From NCBI GenBank assembly GCA_964581465.1, contig CAZOOP010000016.1:1-62488 (forward strand): DNA of 62,488 nt, written 5' to 3'. Below the pieces are notes generated by a model. That model searched no databases, had not been told where the DNA came from, and saw nothing but the letters and a program-made list of their open reading frames with translations. The position numbers and the translations under genes were made by a program. Origin of the DNA: WJMB01 sp964581465 (GTDB lineage: Bacteria > RBG-13-66-14). Positions 36,324 through 44,966 of the stretch are shown here, piece by piece (the first letter of the stretch is position 1; each line of letters starts with the position of its first letter).

Positions 36324-36715
36324 TCGAATAATATTAGGTAAATCTGCTTGACCTGAATGGTGTTCGGAGCAGGAACCGCGCAGTCGATCCTCATCGAGAG
36401 GGATACCGCTCCCACGCCTGTTGGTATTCCGGTCGCTCCCCGGGCTGGTCCGAAATGCGGCGGCGGCAAGTTGTGGTGCTGTGTGCCGTGTCGCCCTGTC
36501 TCGTCGATCTTACGATCTTCAATGCGCGCAGTCGTGGCTGTACTCACTTGAGGACGACATCGTCACCACAGTTGATGAACTCAATCGAAGTCAGATTGCT
36601 TCGTCCAGAACGCATTAGTTGGCACGCATCTTGCAAGAATATCTAACGTACCCCCGAGGTCGGAAAGCTGGAGCAAAGCGGCCTCGGCATGGACCCATTG
36701 GAGGTTGATTAGCAT

Positions 36716-37126
36716 ATGATCACCGGTGTCAATCATGTGACCCTCTCGGTGCGCGATCTGGATGAATCGGTGCGCTTCTACACCGAGGTGCTGGGCTTCG
36801 CGCCGGCGGCCAAGTGGCGGACGGGAGCCTACCTGGTCTCCGGCGAGTTCTGGCTGGCCCTGGTCGTCGATCCCCACCTGCGCTCTCAGATGCCCGAGGA
36901 GTACAGCCACATCGCCTTCAACGTCACCCCGAAGGACTTCCCCGAGCTCAGCAAACGGGTGATCCTCTCCGGGGCGCCCATCTGGCAGGAGAACCGCAGC
37001 GAGGGGCTCTCGCTCTACTTCGTCGATCCCAACGGCCACAAGCTGGAGCTGCACACCTCGAACCTGGCCAACCGTCTGAAGGCCGCCAACGAGGACGGCT
37101 GGGAGGACCTGCGGCTCTTCGATTGA
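36716..37126 (+). CDS. FosA-like glyoxalase-superfamily protein
   Basis: The 136-residue protein closely follows the FosA fosfomycin-glutathione transferase pattern: MITGVNHVTLSVRDLDESV with metal ligand His7, YSHIAF with the second His, and ENRSEGLSLYFVDPNGHKLELH with the glutamate ligand and the NRSEG loop typical of FosA. Family knowledge: FosA adds glutathione to fosfomycin using Mn2+ and K+. Whether this copy confers resistance is unknown; environmental relatives may act on other epoxides. A GGAGG site lies 11 bases before the ATG. It is alone; the interval 37127-37550 is non-coding, GC-rich, and contains a single copy of the CAATGCTCAAACCCGT motif seen at the window start. Confidence 0.8.
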   Translation: MITGVNHVTLSVRDLDESVRFYTEVLGFAPAAKWRTGAYLVSGEFWLALVVDPHLRSQMPEEYSHIAFNVTPKDFPELSKRVILSGAPIWQENRSEGLSLYFVDPNGHKLELHTSNLANRLKAANEDGWEDLRLFD

Positions 37127-37550
37127 CGCCCCCGTGACGAAGGCGCTTCGTCATCATCGTGTAAATGAAGAGCGAAGGTGGCGATGCGACTGAATGGGGG
37201 AAAGCCACAGGCGATGTTGCGCAGGGGGGGGCTTCATTTGATCTGCTCGGGCCGCCTACCTGATTCCGGGACCGTTCTGACAACTCGATGCGCGGGTAAC
37301 AGTCGGCGTTTTTGATTGCTCCGGCAAGCCGACTCCCCCGGGCGGAGCATTATCTGACCAATGCTCAAACCCGTTGATGCCCGCGGCAGTCAGCGCAACG
37401 GTCGGGCAAGCCGAACAACTCTAGCGACGGCCCCCACCCAGGCGGGCGGTGGCGCCGCGACATCCCCGCGCCACCCAGTGGCGCCGACAATGACAGGCGG
37501 CGTCGTCCCCCGGGACGGCGCCGCTTGTGTTCAATCAGTCCGGGTCGGGG

Positions 37551-38609
37551 CTAATCCCCTTCCATCCGCTGCTCGAAACCCAGGTCCGGAGGCGGGGAGA
37601 CATCCTCGGGAAGGTTGGGACCCAGGAAGACGTGCAGGATGTGGCCCTCGTCCAGCAGCATTCCGCCGCTGAGAGTGCCGTCGACGACCATGAAATCACC
37701 GTAATCCGTCGGCTGGTCGGTCAGCCCGCGGACCTCCAGACCGCTGAGTTCGCGCAGGTACCCGGCGGCCAGCTTGCCGGGTTCGGGATGAACCACGACA
37801 TCCTCGGACAGGCCGGCGATCTGCGGGGCGTAGGCCGCTGCCAGCTCCGAGGTGTGGCTGGCGAAAAGCGCCGGATTGAGAAAGGCGTCCATCCCGATCA
37901 GCACGCCGTCGCCGATGACCAGCAGGCCGCAGGCGCCTTCCTCAGCGGCCAGCTCGTCCAGGACCTCGGCCAGTTCCTCGCGGGCCTCGCTGATGGTCTC
38001 GTCTTCCAGGACGACGCGGTAGGCCTCGCTCGATGAGCTGACCTCGGCCCGGGCCTGCTCCTCGGAGACCTTGGCCCAGACCGCGCTCTGGTCCCGCTGG
38101 TCGTTGACCGTCCCGCGGACCGCGTTGGATACCAGGGCGCCGGAGAAGGCGAAGTCCGAGCCGCCGCTCCAGCGTCCGCTCTCGACGCAGTAGACGGGCA
38201 GCGGCGCAGCTCCCCGGCCCTCGAGCAGCACGTCGCGGCTGAACACCCGGTCCTGCTGGGCGCCGCGAATCATCTGTCCGGCCAGGATCAGCGTCGGCGC
38301 GGGCAGGTCCCAGACCACCTCGATCTGGTTGACCTCGGCGTTCTCCAGCTCGCGCAGCTCGATCCAGCCCTTCTCGACGGCGGTATCCAGCGTCAGGTAG
38401 GCCGCATCGGGCCAGGCGTCCTTGTACAGGCCGTAGACCAGGGCGCCGCCAACCTCGACGGGCGAGCCCATCCGCAGCTCGTTCTGGAGTTCCGTCAGCG
38501 GAGTCGACACGGACGCCGTCGCCGCGCTGAGTCCGTCCAGGGCCGCCGGACCGCTGACGCCGAAGGTGGCGAGCAGGATCAGTAACAGGGTGAAGATGCT
38601 CTTGCGCAT
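37551..38609 (-). CDS. Exported ARPP-1 (DUF6569) domain protein
   Basis: The 352-residue protein has a signal peptide (MRKSIFTLLLILLATFGVSG) and an ARPP-1-type domain: GSPVEVGGALVYGLY, APTLILAGQMIRGAQQDRVF, PLPVYCVESGRWSGG and the central helix with EELAEVLDELAAEEGACGLL. The ARPP-1 family is named from its genomic association with ADP-ribosylglycohydrolase, rhodanese and phosphatase genes; its activity is not established. This copy is predicted to be exported and is monocistronic. A GGGAGG site precedes the ATG. Confidence 0.78.
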   Translation of the reverse strand: MRKSIFTLLLILLATFGVSGPAALDGLSAATASVSTPLTELQNELRMGSPVEVGGALVYGLYKDAWPDAAYLTLDTAVEKGWIELRELENAEVNQIEVVWDLPAPTLILAGQMIRGAQQDRVFSRDVLLEGRGAAPLPVYCVESGRWSGGSDFAFSGALVSNAVRGTVNDQRDQSAVWAKVSEEQARAEVSSSSEAYRVVLEDETISEAREELAEVLDELAAEEGACGLLVIGDGVLIGMDAFLNPALFASHTSELAAAYAPQIAGLSEDVVVHPEPGKLAAGYLRELSGLEVRGLTDQPTDYGDFMVVDGTLSGGMLLDEGHILHVFLGPNLPEDVSPPPDLGFEQRMEGD

Positions 38610-38655
38610 GGTTTCCTCCCGGGTTACGAATGAAGGGGTATTGAAAAGATACGTC

Positions 38656-38941
38656 GGGAGGATTGGATATGTTCCTTACATGGGAGTCAGCGGCAATCCG
38701 CTGTCAGGGCAGATGCAACTGCCCTGACAGCTTGGCCCGCCTAAGATCGAGCACTGAGATCAGCGGACCTGTATCAGCACTGACAGCAGATTGCCACAGA
38801 AGCCATAGTGTCATAATATCAAGCAATAAGAGCATGCCAAATATACGCTTGCTGCAAGAAGGTATATTTCAGGGAGTCGATAACGGCCCGGCAGACCGCT
38901 CCCAATCAGCCTGATTTGGTCCAAACACGTTCCAGGATGCC
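38656..38941 (-). mobile_element. Family B element with internal perfect palindrome
   Basis: The right part is standard reverse family B (GCAGACCGCTCCCAATCAGC, GGTCCAAACACGTTCC, end GGATGCC). The left part is atypical: a 13-bp perfect inverted repeat (GCTGTCAGGGCAG and CTGCCCTGACAGC, 38700-38731) built from a family B block and its reverse copy, suggesting rearrangement. Confidence 0.7.
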
Positions 38942-38955
38942 AAAGGTTAAATGTT

Positions 38956-39261
38956 GGCATCACACACGATCCCAGACCAGCCGGCTCGAACTCGAAACTC
39001 CGACCCTTTTTGAAAGTGCGGCTGAGACGATGCCATGCAGAATCAAGTTTTGACTGCAACCTCTATCCCGCGACGCTCACTTGTTATATGTGCATAATTA
39101 TAGACCACTTAGGAACGAGGCATAGTCATCGAGGCCAACGGTTTCAAGCAGTTTGTTGGTGTGCGGTTACGTTGCTTCTGGCATTCCAACCATCTGCTAA
39201 TCCACGTAGCTACCCCAAGCCTCTCGCTCGATGTGCTCACCTGAGTTAAAGCTAACTGCTA
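38956..39261 (+). repeat. Family D repeat
   Basis: Starts GGCATCACACACGATCCC and shares GAACTCGAAACTCCGACC, CATAGTCATCGAGGCCAACG and the end block CTCGATGTGCTCACCTGAG with the reverse copy at 56559-56857. The start resembles family B ends. The right side abuts a family A element, which may have truncated it. Confidence 0.65.
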
Positions 39262-39614
39262 GGGATCATCACCAGAAACCGAACCAGGTATTCGCAACTC
39301 AGGGAGGCCGCATCGCGAAGGGGCCTCAAAAAACCCCCAGCTCAAGGTCAACCAGCGAAGTCAGGTAGGGGCCGAAGCTGCTAAAGCGAGCAATAGGGCG
39401 TCGTCAGCAGGTCATTGTCTCACAACCTGGTCGACTCCCGAGCGGAATCAACTGCCCTGGGCTTCCGGCGTTACTCAACGCAGGTCCAGGTATATCGCCA
39501 CCTGCGCTGAAAAGACAATGCAGAGGGATGACAATGGCGGCGAGTGTGAACTATCAAGCAATGAATGACAGTCTATTAGCTGGATGAGTCGGTCCAGGTG
39601 CGAGTGATAATCTC
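39262..39614 (-). mobile_element. Family A element, reverse orientation
   Basis: From GGGATCATCACC to GTGATAATCTC, 353 bp, with all conserved family A blocks. Flanks AACTGCTA and AAAGCCAT do not match, so one side may have been rearranged. Confidence 0.88.
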
Positions 39615-39615
39615 A

Positions 39616-39708
39616 AAGCCATTCATGAGGCGGTAGTCAGCACTGCTGTTCCAAATGCCGCGCTGTTGAGTTTTCGATGTAGGTTACCTTTCAGTTGCTG
39701 ATCCCGTT
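39616..39708 (+). mobile_element. Family C right-end fragment
   Basis: AAGCCATTCATGAGGCGGTA, CAAATGCCGCGCTGTTGAGT and the end TTGCTGATCCC match the last ~90 bp of family C, directly beside a family A element. Confidence 0.65.
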
Positions 39709-39786
39709 TAGTGGTGCCTCGCAGGCGAGGCCCGGAGCAACCGCGCTCTTGTCTCCCAAGTGAAAGCCGATTGCCTGGTGCTATAA

Positions 39787-39810
39787 GACCGTCGGACAAC
39801 CCCGACGGTC
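39787..39810. repeat. Hairpin downstream of trmO
   Basis: GACCGTCGG pairs with CCGACGGTC, about 70 bp past the trmO stop codon on the minus strand. There is no real T run, so it is only a possible terminator. Confidence 0.35.
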
Positions 39811-39882
39811 GGATCAATCAATGAGCGGTTGACGCCACTGACACCGGTCAAGCAAACCCGCGTCATCAACGGGTCGAGCGGG

Positions 39883-40353
39883 CTATGACAAGTCCAGGCC
39901 CCGATAGCCCCCCGACGCCTCGGGGAAGCTGTGGACCCGGGCGATGTAGGGCCGGATGGAGATAAGCGGGCTGCCGTCGAGCATATCCACCCCGGCCACG
40001 TGGAGGGTGTCTCCCTCGCGGCTCAGCAGGCGGCAGATGTCCAGCCCCAGACCCGAGGGGCGGCGCGGGGTGCAGCAAGCGAAGGCGCCGACCTCGAGGC
40101 CGCTGCCCGGGGGTCGCCCGCGCAGGCTGCGCTCCTCGGGGCTGATGTGGTCGAAGGCGAACAGGACGATCAGGTGGCTGAAGCGTTCGAGGCCGTCAAG
40201 GGCCGGCAGGTAGTCATCGTGGATAACGAGTCGAGCCCGCGTTCGCAACGCCAAAGCACCCTGGCGTGGGGCCTGCTCGCTGGTCAGGTAGGGTGTGCGG
40301 GCGACGCCGATTACGGGAGAGGTGAAGGGGGGCGGCTCTCCAAGGCTACTCAC
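39883..40353 (-). CDS. trmO: tRNA m6t6A37 methyltransferase TrmO (TsaA) family
   Basis: The 156-residue protein has the TsaA/YaeB signatures: IGVARTPYLTSEQAPRQG, DDYLPALDGLERFSHLIVLF, GAFACCTPRRPSGLGLDICR and AGVDMLDGSPLISIRPYI. In characterised members this beta-barrel domain uses S-adenosylmethionine to methylate N6 of t6A37 in some tRNAs. In the motif normally written FATRxPxRPN, this copy has FACCTPRRPS, so substrate or activity may differ. Its ATG overlaps the upstream phosphohexomutase stop by 4 bases. Confidence 0.82.
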   Translation of the reverse strand: MSSLGEPPPFTSPVIGVARTPYLTSEQAPRQGALALRTRARLVIHDDYLPALDGLERFSHLIVLFAFDHISPEERSLRGRPPGSGLEVGAFACCTPRRPSGLGLDICRLLSREGDTLHVAGVDMLDGSPLISIRPYIARVHSFPEASGGYRGLDLS

Positions 40354-41702
40354 TGGAGGGCCTCGTTGGCGGCGGCGATCAGCTCGCGGGCGGCGGTTTT
40401 GTCGGGGGCTTCGGCGAAGATGCGCACCACGGGCTCGGTGCCCGAGGGGCGCAGTTGGAGCCAGCTATCCTCCCAGGCCAGGCGCAGACCGTCGCGCTCG
40501 TCGGGCTCGGCGGTGGGGTAGCGCTCGCGCAGGGCGGCGTAGGCGCTTTCGAGGGCGGAGGCGTCCGGCACCGGGCGCTTCTCCTTGATGATGGTGTAGG
40601 CGGGGTACTCGGCCAGGATATCACCGGGGGCGCGGCCGCTGCGGGCCAACTGTTCCAGGATCAGCGCGGTGGCGATGATCGCGTCGCGGCCCAGGTGGAG
40701 CGCCGGGTAGATCACACCACCGTTGCCCTCGCCGCCGATCAGGCAGCCGTTGTCACGGATGGCCTCGACGACGTTGATCTCGCCCACCGGGGCGCGCAGC
40801 AGCTCGCCGCCGTGGCTCAGGACGATGTCCTCGAGGCAGCGGCTGGTCGAGAGGTTGCAGGCCACCCGGGCGCCGGGAGCGCCGTGGGCCTCAAGGACTG
40901 CCAGGGTCGCCAATTGAAGGGTGCGCTCCTCCCCCAGTGGTTCGCCGTTCTCGCCGACCAGGGCCAAACGGTCGACGTCGGAGTCGTAGGCCAGGCCGAG
41001 GACGGCCTTGCTTTCGGCGGTCAGCTTGCGCAGCTCGTCCAGATTGGCGGCCAGGGGCTCGGGGTCCCGGGTGAAGACGCCGTCGGTGCGGCAGCCCAGG
41101 TCGAGGTGGCGCACCCCCAAACGGTCCAGCAGGTTGGGGATGATCACCCCGCCGGCACCGCCGCAGCAGTCCACGGCGACCAGCAGGTTCTCGGCGGCGA
41201 TGCGCTTGACGTCGACGAGTTGCAGGGTCGCGTCGAGGTGGCGCTCGACGGCGTGGTCCCAGCGCAGGCGGAGGCCGACCTCGTCATGGGCGGCCCAGCG
41301 CTGGTCGTCTTCGTCATAGATGGCCTTGAGGCGGCGGAAGTCGGCGTCGGTGAGGAAGGTGCCGCCGCGGGCGATGAACTTGAGGCCGTTCCAGTCCACC
41401 GGGTTGTGGCTGGCGGTGAGCATGACGCCGCCGGCGGCCTCGCGCCACTCGACGGCCAACTGCGTCGTCGGGGTGGTCACCACGCCGATGTCGATGACCC
41501 GGCGGCCGCAGCCGGTCAGGGCGGCGATCACCGAGCGGCGCAGCACCGGGCTGGTCCAGCGGGTGTCCCGACCCAGGATCACCGGGCCGTCGTCGATGAG
41601 CTGGGCGAAGGCGGCGGCCAGGTCGAGGGCCTGACGGGGGTCTATCCCGTCGCCGTAGCGGCCGCGCGCGCCGGAAACGGAGAAGCGTTGAGGCATTGGC
41701 AC
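40350..41702 (-). CDS. Alpha-D-phosphohexomutase (GlmM/ManB type)
   Basis: The 450-residue protein has all four domains of the family: an N-terminal FSVSGARGRYGDGI, the phosphoserine loop TASHNPVDWNGLK (about residue 95), the metal-binding DSDVDRLALV (about 235), the sugar loop GGEGNGGVIYP (about 320) and the phosphate-binding RPSGTEPVVRIFAEA near the C-terminus. It converts hexose 6-phosphate to 1-phosphate. Whether the substrate is glucosamine (GlmM) or mannose/glucose cannot be decided; VSGARGRYG differs from the usual GlmM FGTDGIRG. It is co-translated with trmO. Confidence 0.88.
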   Translation of the reverse strand: MPMPQRFSVSGARGRYGDGIDPRQALDLAAAFAQLIDDGPVILGRDTRWTSPVLRRSVIAALTGCGRRVIDIGVVTTPTTQLAVEWREAAGGVMLTASHNPVDWNGLKFIARGGTFLTDADFRRLKAIYDEDDQRWAAHDEVGLRLRWDHAVERHLDATLQLVDVKRIAAENLLVAVDCCGGAGGVIIPNLLDRLGVRHLDLGCRTDGVFTRDPEPLAANLDELRKLTAESKAVLGLAYDSDVDRLALVGENGEPLGEERTLQLATLAVLEAHGAPGARVACNLSTSRCLEDIVLSHGGELLRAPVGEINVVEAIRDNGCLIGGEGNGGVIYPALHLGRDAIIATALILEQLARSGRAPGDILAEYPAYTIIKEKRPVPDASALESAYAALRERYPTAEPDERDGLRLAWEDSWLQLRPSGTEPVVRIFAEAPDKTAARELIAAANEALQ

Positions 41703-41807
41703 TCCCGGATCGGTTGCGTTGGGTTCGATTGTAAACCGCTACGCCGGGCGGCGGAAGGTAGAAGTATAGGTGGGGACCGCGGGACTGTCAAGGTGGGGAC
41801 CCCTGGA

Positions 41808-41836
41808 TTGCAATGCCCGAAGGGTTGAGCTACAAT
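41808..41836 (+). promoter_or_regulatory. Promoter of the DUF1858 pair
   Basis: TTGCAA (41808-41813), 17-bp spacer, TACAAT (41831-41836). The start codon is at 42020, giving a leader of about 175 bases with no recognised riboswitch. Confidence 0.65.
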
Positions 41837-42019
41837 GTAAACAGTCGACGGCGGTCCGGTTTACGACTTGGCTGTTCAGAGCCGCCGGAGTCTGAAGGGC
41901 GGCCGGCCGACGGCCGGATGGCAAAACTTTCCAGGGCGTTTCATCGACGGCCTTCGAAAACCCCTTGACGGACGAGCCCGGTAACGGCCGGGTCGTCGCA
42001 AACCTTGAACAGGAGAGCC

Positions 42020-42259
42020 ATGGCCGAGTTGATCTCCAAAGACATGATCATCGAAGAGGTGGTCAAGAAGTACCCCAAGACCGTCCCCGTCTTCTTCGCC
42101 CACGGCCTGCACTGCGTCGGTTGCCACGTAGCCAACTTCGAGACCATCGAGCAGGGCGCCATGGGCCACGGCATAACCGACATCGGCAAGCTGATGAGCG
42201 ACCTCAACGAGGTTGCCGGCAAGGGCGACGAAGGAGCTGACAAGGGCGGGGAGTCCTGA
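42020..42259 (+). CDS. DUF1858 redox-disulfide domain protein
   Basis: The 79-residue protein matches the DUF1858 / hybrid-cluster-protein-associated redox disulfide domain: ISKDMIIEEVVKKYPKTVP, then FFAHGLHCVGCHVANFETIE with the CxxC pair, then the helix GITDIGKLMSDLNE. The cysteines may cycle as a disulfide or bind metal. An AGGAGAG site precedes the ATG at 42020; the in-frame ATG at 42005 is less well placed. A second small CxxC gene follows 26 bases later. No hybrid cluster protein gene is in this window. Confidence 0.85.
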   Translation: MAELISKDMIIEEVVKKYPKTVPVFFAHGLHCVGCHVANFETIEQGAMGHGITDIGKLMSDLNEVAGKGDEGADKGGES

Positions 42260-42285
42260 GCAATCGACGCGAAAGCGGTGACACC

Positions 42286-42501
42286 ATGAACGAAGGCGCT
42301 GTCCATACGGCGTCCACCCTCGTCGCCGAGGTCCTCGAAGGCCCCCCGGGTCCGGCCGCGGTCCTCAAGCGTCACGCCGACGCCGACTGCACGAACTGCC
42401 CGGCCGCCGCCGAGGCCACCCTGGAGCTCTACGCCCTGCTCCACGGCCTGGAGCTTAAGGAGCTGCTCGCGGAGCTCAACGCCGCTTCGCCCTCCAAATA
42501 A
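42286..42501 (+). CDS. Small CxxC protein, DUF1858-like
   Basis: The 71-residue protein has the same layout as its neighbour: an N-terminal helix (STLVAEVLEGPPGPAAVLKR), a single CxxC (DCTNCPAA), and a C-terminal helix (LELYALLHGLELKELLAEL). It lacks the exact DUF1858 HCVGCH motif and appears to be a diverged paralogue. The two probably form one transcript ended by the terminator at 42541. Function unknown; a redox pair or partner proteins are plausible. Confidence 0.7.
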   Translation: MNEGAVHTASTLVAEVLEGPPGPAAVLKRHADADCTNCPAAAEATLELYALLHGLELKELLAELNAASPSK

Positions 42502-42540
42502 GGGCAACCGCGAAGCCGAAACAGGCAGCGCTTTGACTGC

Positions 42541-42576
42541 GACGACGCCCCGATCTCACCACGGGCGTCGTTCTTT
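42541..42576 (+). terminator. Terminator of the CxxC gene pair
   Basis: ACGACGCCC pairs with GGGCGTCGT across a 12-base loop, followed by TCTTTT. Confidence 0.8.
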
Positions 42577-42831
42577 TCAAATGGAGGCGGTTAGCAGGCC
42601 AATTAATGTGCGCATCAAGCTGGCTGTTTGTGGCGTTTAAGTGGATTTCCACATTCTTCGCGAATCCCTTTTCCCTTTAAACGACTCGGTGGCCTTTCAT
42701 CTGCTACTTGTCGTTATCAGCATCGAAGATGTCAATTGGGTCACAAGGGCTCTATTGACATATCCTTCTAACTAGTTATCACGGATGCGGTAAGGGCTGT
42801 AAGCCGAATCGATGCTCGATATAATCTCGTT

Positions 42832-43140
42832 GGCATCAAGGAACGTGTTCGGACCAAATCAGGCTGATTGGGAGCGCCTTGTCGGGCTGTTATTCACTTC
42901 CCGGAAATGCGCCGTTTTTGATCAAGGATTCATTTCGTGTGCCCTTAACACTAAAGAGTCAATAGCCCATTGCTGTCAGGGAAAAGAAAAGCGTACAGAT
43001 TGCAAGAGCTGCTACAACTAGCGCCCGTTGAATGCCGCCAATTTTTAATTGGCCGTTTTGTGACAAGTCTCAGAGATTCGTCATTAGTATTATCACTAGT
43101 TTACAATCATGATTCGGTCCGGATTGGGTTATTCGATCCC
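42832..43140 (+). mobile_element. Family B element with target duplication
   Basis: 309 bp, from GGCATCAAGG to ATTCGATCCC, flanked by ATCTCGTT (42824-42831) and ATCTCGTA (43141-43148), 7 of 8 identical. Contains CGGACCAAATCAGGCTGATT. The flanking DNA (42577-42831 and 43149-43271) shows no gene; GGATCGTGTGTGATGCC near 43199 matches a family D end. Confidence 0.92.
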
Positions 43141-43271
43141 ATCTCGTATCAACCGCCCTTGATTGAGGATACTGTTTCGATTTGCAGATTACTGATCCAG
43201 GATCGTGTGTGATGCCAACATCTTTTACGAGGCCCTGGAGTTAACGGGGCCTGATCGTTAACCAACACCCC

Positions 43272-44288
43272 TCAAAGCTCCAGGCTCAGGCTCTCGCAGA
43301 AGCTCTCCAGGCGCAACAGGTCCCGGGGGCTCAGGGGGCCGGGGCGGTCGCCCTCCAGCGTAAGCAGGGGGAGGTCGGGCATCTGACGCCGGACTAGAAT
43401 ATCTTCGATGTGACGGAAACAGAAGCTTTGCACGTAGTGGATCACGCCGTCGATCCGCCGCCGACGCAATTCGGGTCGGATATCGCACAGGCGGAAGGCC
43501 ATACCATAGGGGTAGGTGTAGGCCAGGTACTGCTCGATCAGGTCGGCCGGTTCACCGGGCATGGCGAACTGACGGGGTATCTCGGCGAAAACGATCTCGG
43601 CGCCGAAGTCGGCCAGGCGGTCGAGCAGATCGGTGAAGGCCGGCGGAACGCCCAGATAGGCCAGACGCAGAGCGCCGTCTTGTGGCTGCGCGCCGCGATC
43701 GAGCGCTTCTGCCAAGCGGCGGCGGTAGGCCGTCGGGTCACCGCCGAAGTCGCTGGCGGCCAGGGCGAGGTCGAAGTAGTCGGCGCCGCGGCGCTTCCCC
43801 GCCACGACCAACTCGTCGAGGCGGGCAAGGTCCCGCCGCAGGTCGAGGAGTACTCTACGCCGCACCTCGGCGGCGCCAAGATCGGTGCCCAGCTCGACGG
43901 CGAAGGCGGCCAGGGCGTCGCGCAGCTTCGCGGGGTCTCGATCTGCCGGGTAGGCGAAGGGCACGGCCGTCACGCCGTCATCGGCCAGGATCTCCAGCAG
44001 CGCCTCGGTGTTGGAGCAGTCCCCCTGAGTGACACCGACGACCCTACGAGTGCCCATACGCTTGATAGTGCTGTAGATACCCTTGATCCAAGCGCAACTG
44101 TTGCGGGGAAAGCCGGCTTCTTCGGCGGCGCGCACCGCTCCGGCTGGATCGGGGCCGCCGATCAGGGCGTTGTTCAGGTCCAGGGGACGCAGGCCGGCGG
44201 CCAGGACGATCTCCACGGGCACCGTGGCGGTGAAGCCCAAAGCCTCGACTGCGGTCCGCGGGGTCTGTTCCGGCGGGTTTTCGATCAT
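43272..44288 (-). CDS. 2-hydroxyacyl-CoA dehydratase HgdB/HgdC-like protein
   Basis: The 338-residue protein has the fold and cysteine placing of the dehydratase D component family: NSCAWIKGIYS (about 64-74), VTQGDCSNTEALLEIL (about 87-102), and HYVQSFCFRHIEDILV near residue 290. Family knowledge: such proteins bind a [4Fe-4S] cluster and act with an ATP-driven activator in radical dehydration or related reductions. No activator or partner subunit is nearby, so this stand-alone form may act in another reaction. A start at the ATG 44288 fits; the ribosome site is weak. Confidence 0.78.
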   Translation of the reverse strand: MIENPPEQTPRTAVEALGFTATVPVEIVLAAGLRPLDLNNALIGGPDPAGAVRAAEEAGFPRNSCAWIKGIYSTIKRMGTRRVVGVTQGDCSNTEALLEILADDGVTAVPFAYPADRDPAKLRDALAAFAVELGTDLGAAEVRRRVLLDLRRDLARLDELVVAGKRRGADYFDLALAASDFGGDPTAYRRRLAEALDRGAQPQDGALRLAYLGVPPAFTDLLDRLADFGAEIVFAEIPRQFAMPGEPADLIEQYLAYTYPYGMAFRLCDIRPELRRRRIDGVIHYVQSFCFRHIEDILVRRQMPDLPLLTLEGDRPGPLSPRDLLRLESFCESLSLEL

Positions 44289-44519
44289 CGTCGGCGGGGT
44301 GAAGGCGGCCTCACCGGCTGGTCACCGTCGAGGGCGCGGGGTGTGTAGCCAGGAGTGGCGAAAACCATGAGTAACGAGTGACAAAGGATCAGGCGCGATA
44401 CAGATGATTGATGCTCTCAGCCTGGAGGGGCGCGGTTACCGTTCCGGCCGATAGAAGCCGATCGCCGCTCTCACGATAAAGAACCACTACGCTGAACCAG
44501 ATCGACAACGATAACTTAG

Positions 44520-44873
44520 GGGATTATCACTCGCACCTGAACGGACTCATCCAGTTGATAGATTGTCATTGGTTGCTTGATAGCTAAAATCGGCGCCATT
44601 GTCATACCGCTGCATTGTCGCACCAATGCCAGGTGGCGACGCACCTGGACCTGCGTTGAGTAACGCCGGAAGCCCAAGGCTGTTGGTTCCATTCAGGTTT
44701 CAACCAGGCCGTGAGTAAGTGAGCTGCTGACGACGCTCTATTGCTCGCTTTAGCAGCTACGAACGCTAACCGCCTTCCTGGTTGACGCCTCGCTGCGGGT
44801 GGTTACCAGGACCTCTTCTCGCTGCGGCTTACCTGAGTTGCGAATACTTGGTTCAGTTTCTGGTGCTGATCCC
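44520..44873 (+). mobile_element. Family A element with perfect target duplication
   Basis: 354 bp, from GGGATTATCAC to GTGCTGATCCC, flanked by TAACTTAG at 44512-44519 and 44874-44881. Slightly longer than other A copies because of a local GCATTGTC duplication near 44610. Confidence 0.95.
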
Positions 44874-44966
44874 TAACTTAGAGAGTCGCATCGGGGGAGG
44901 ATCACCTAACAGACGCTCCGCGAAAGGCGTCGACTCGGTGACGCCAGCGGCTGATACCGGTGGTAA

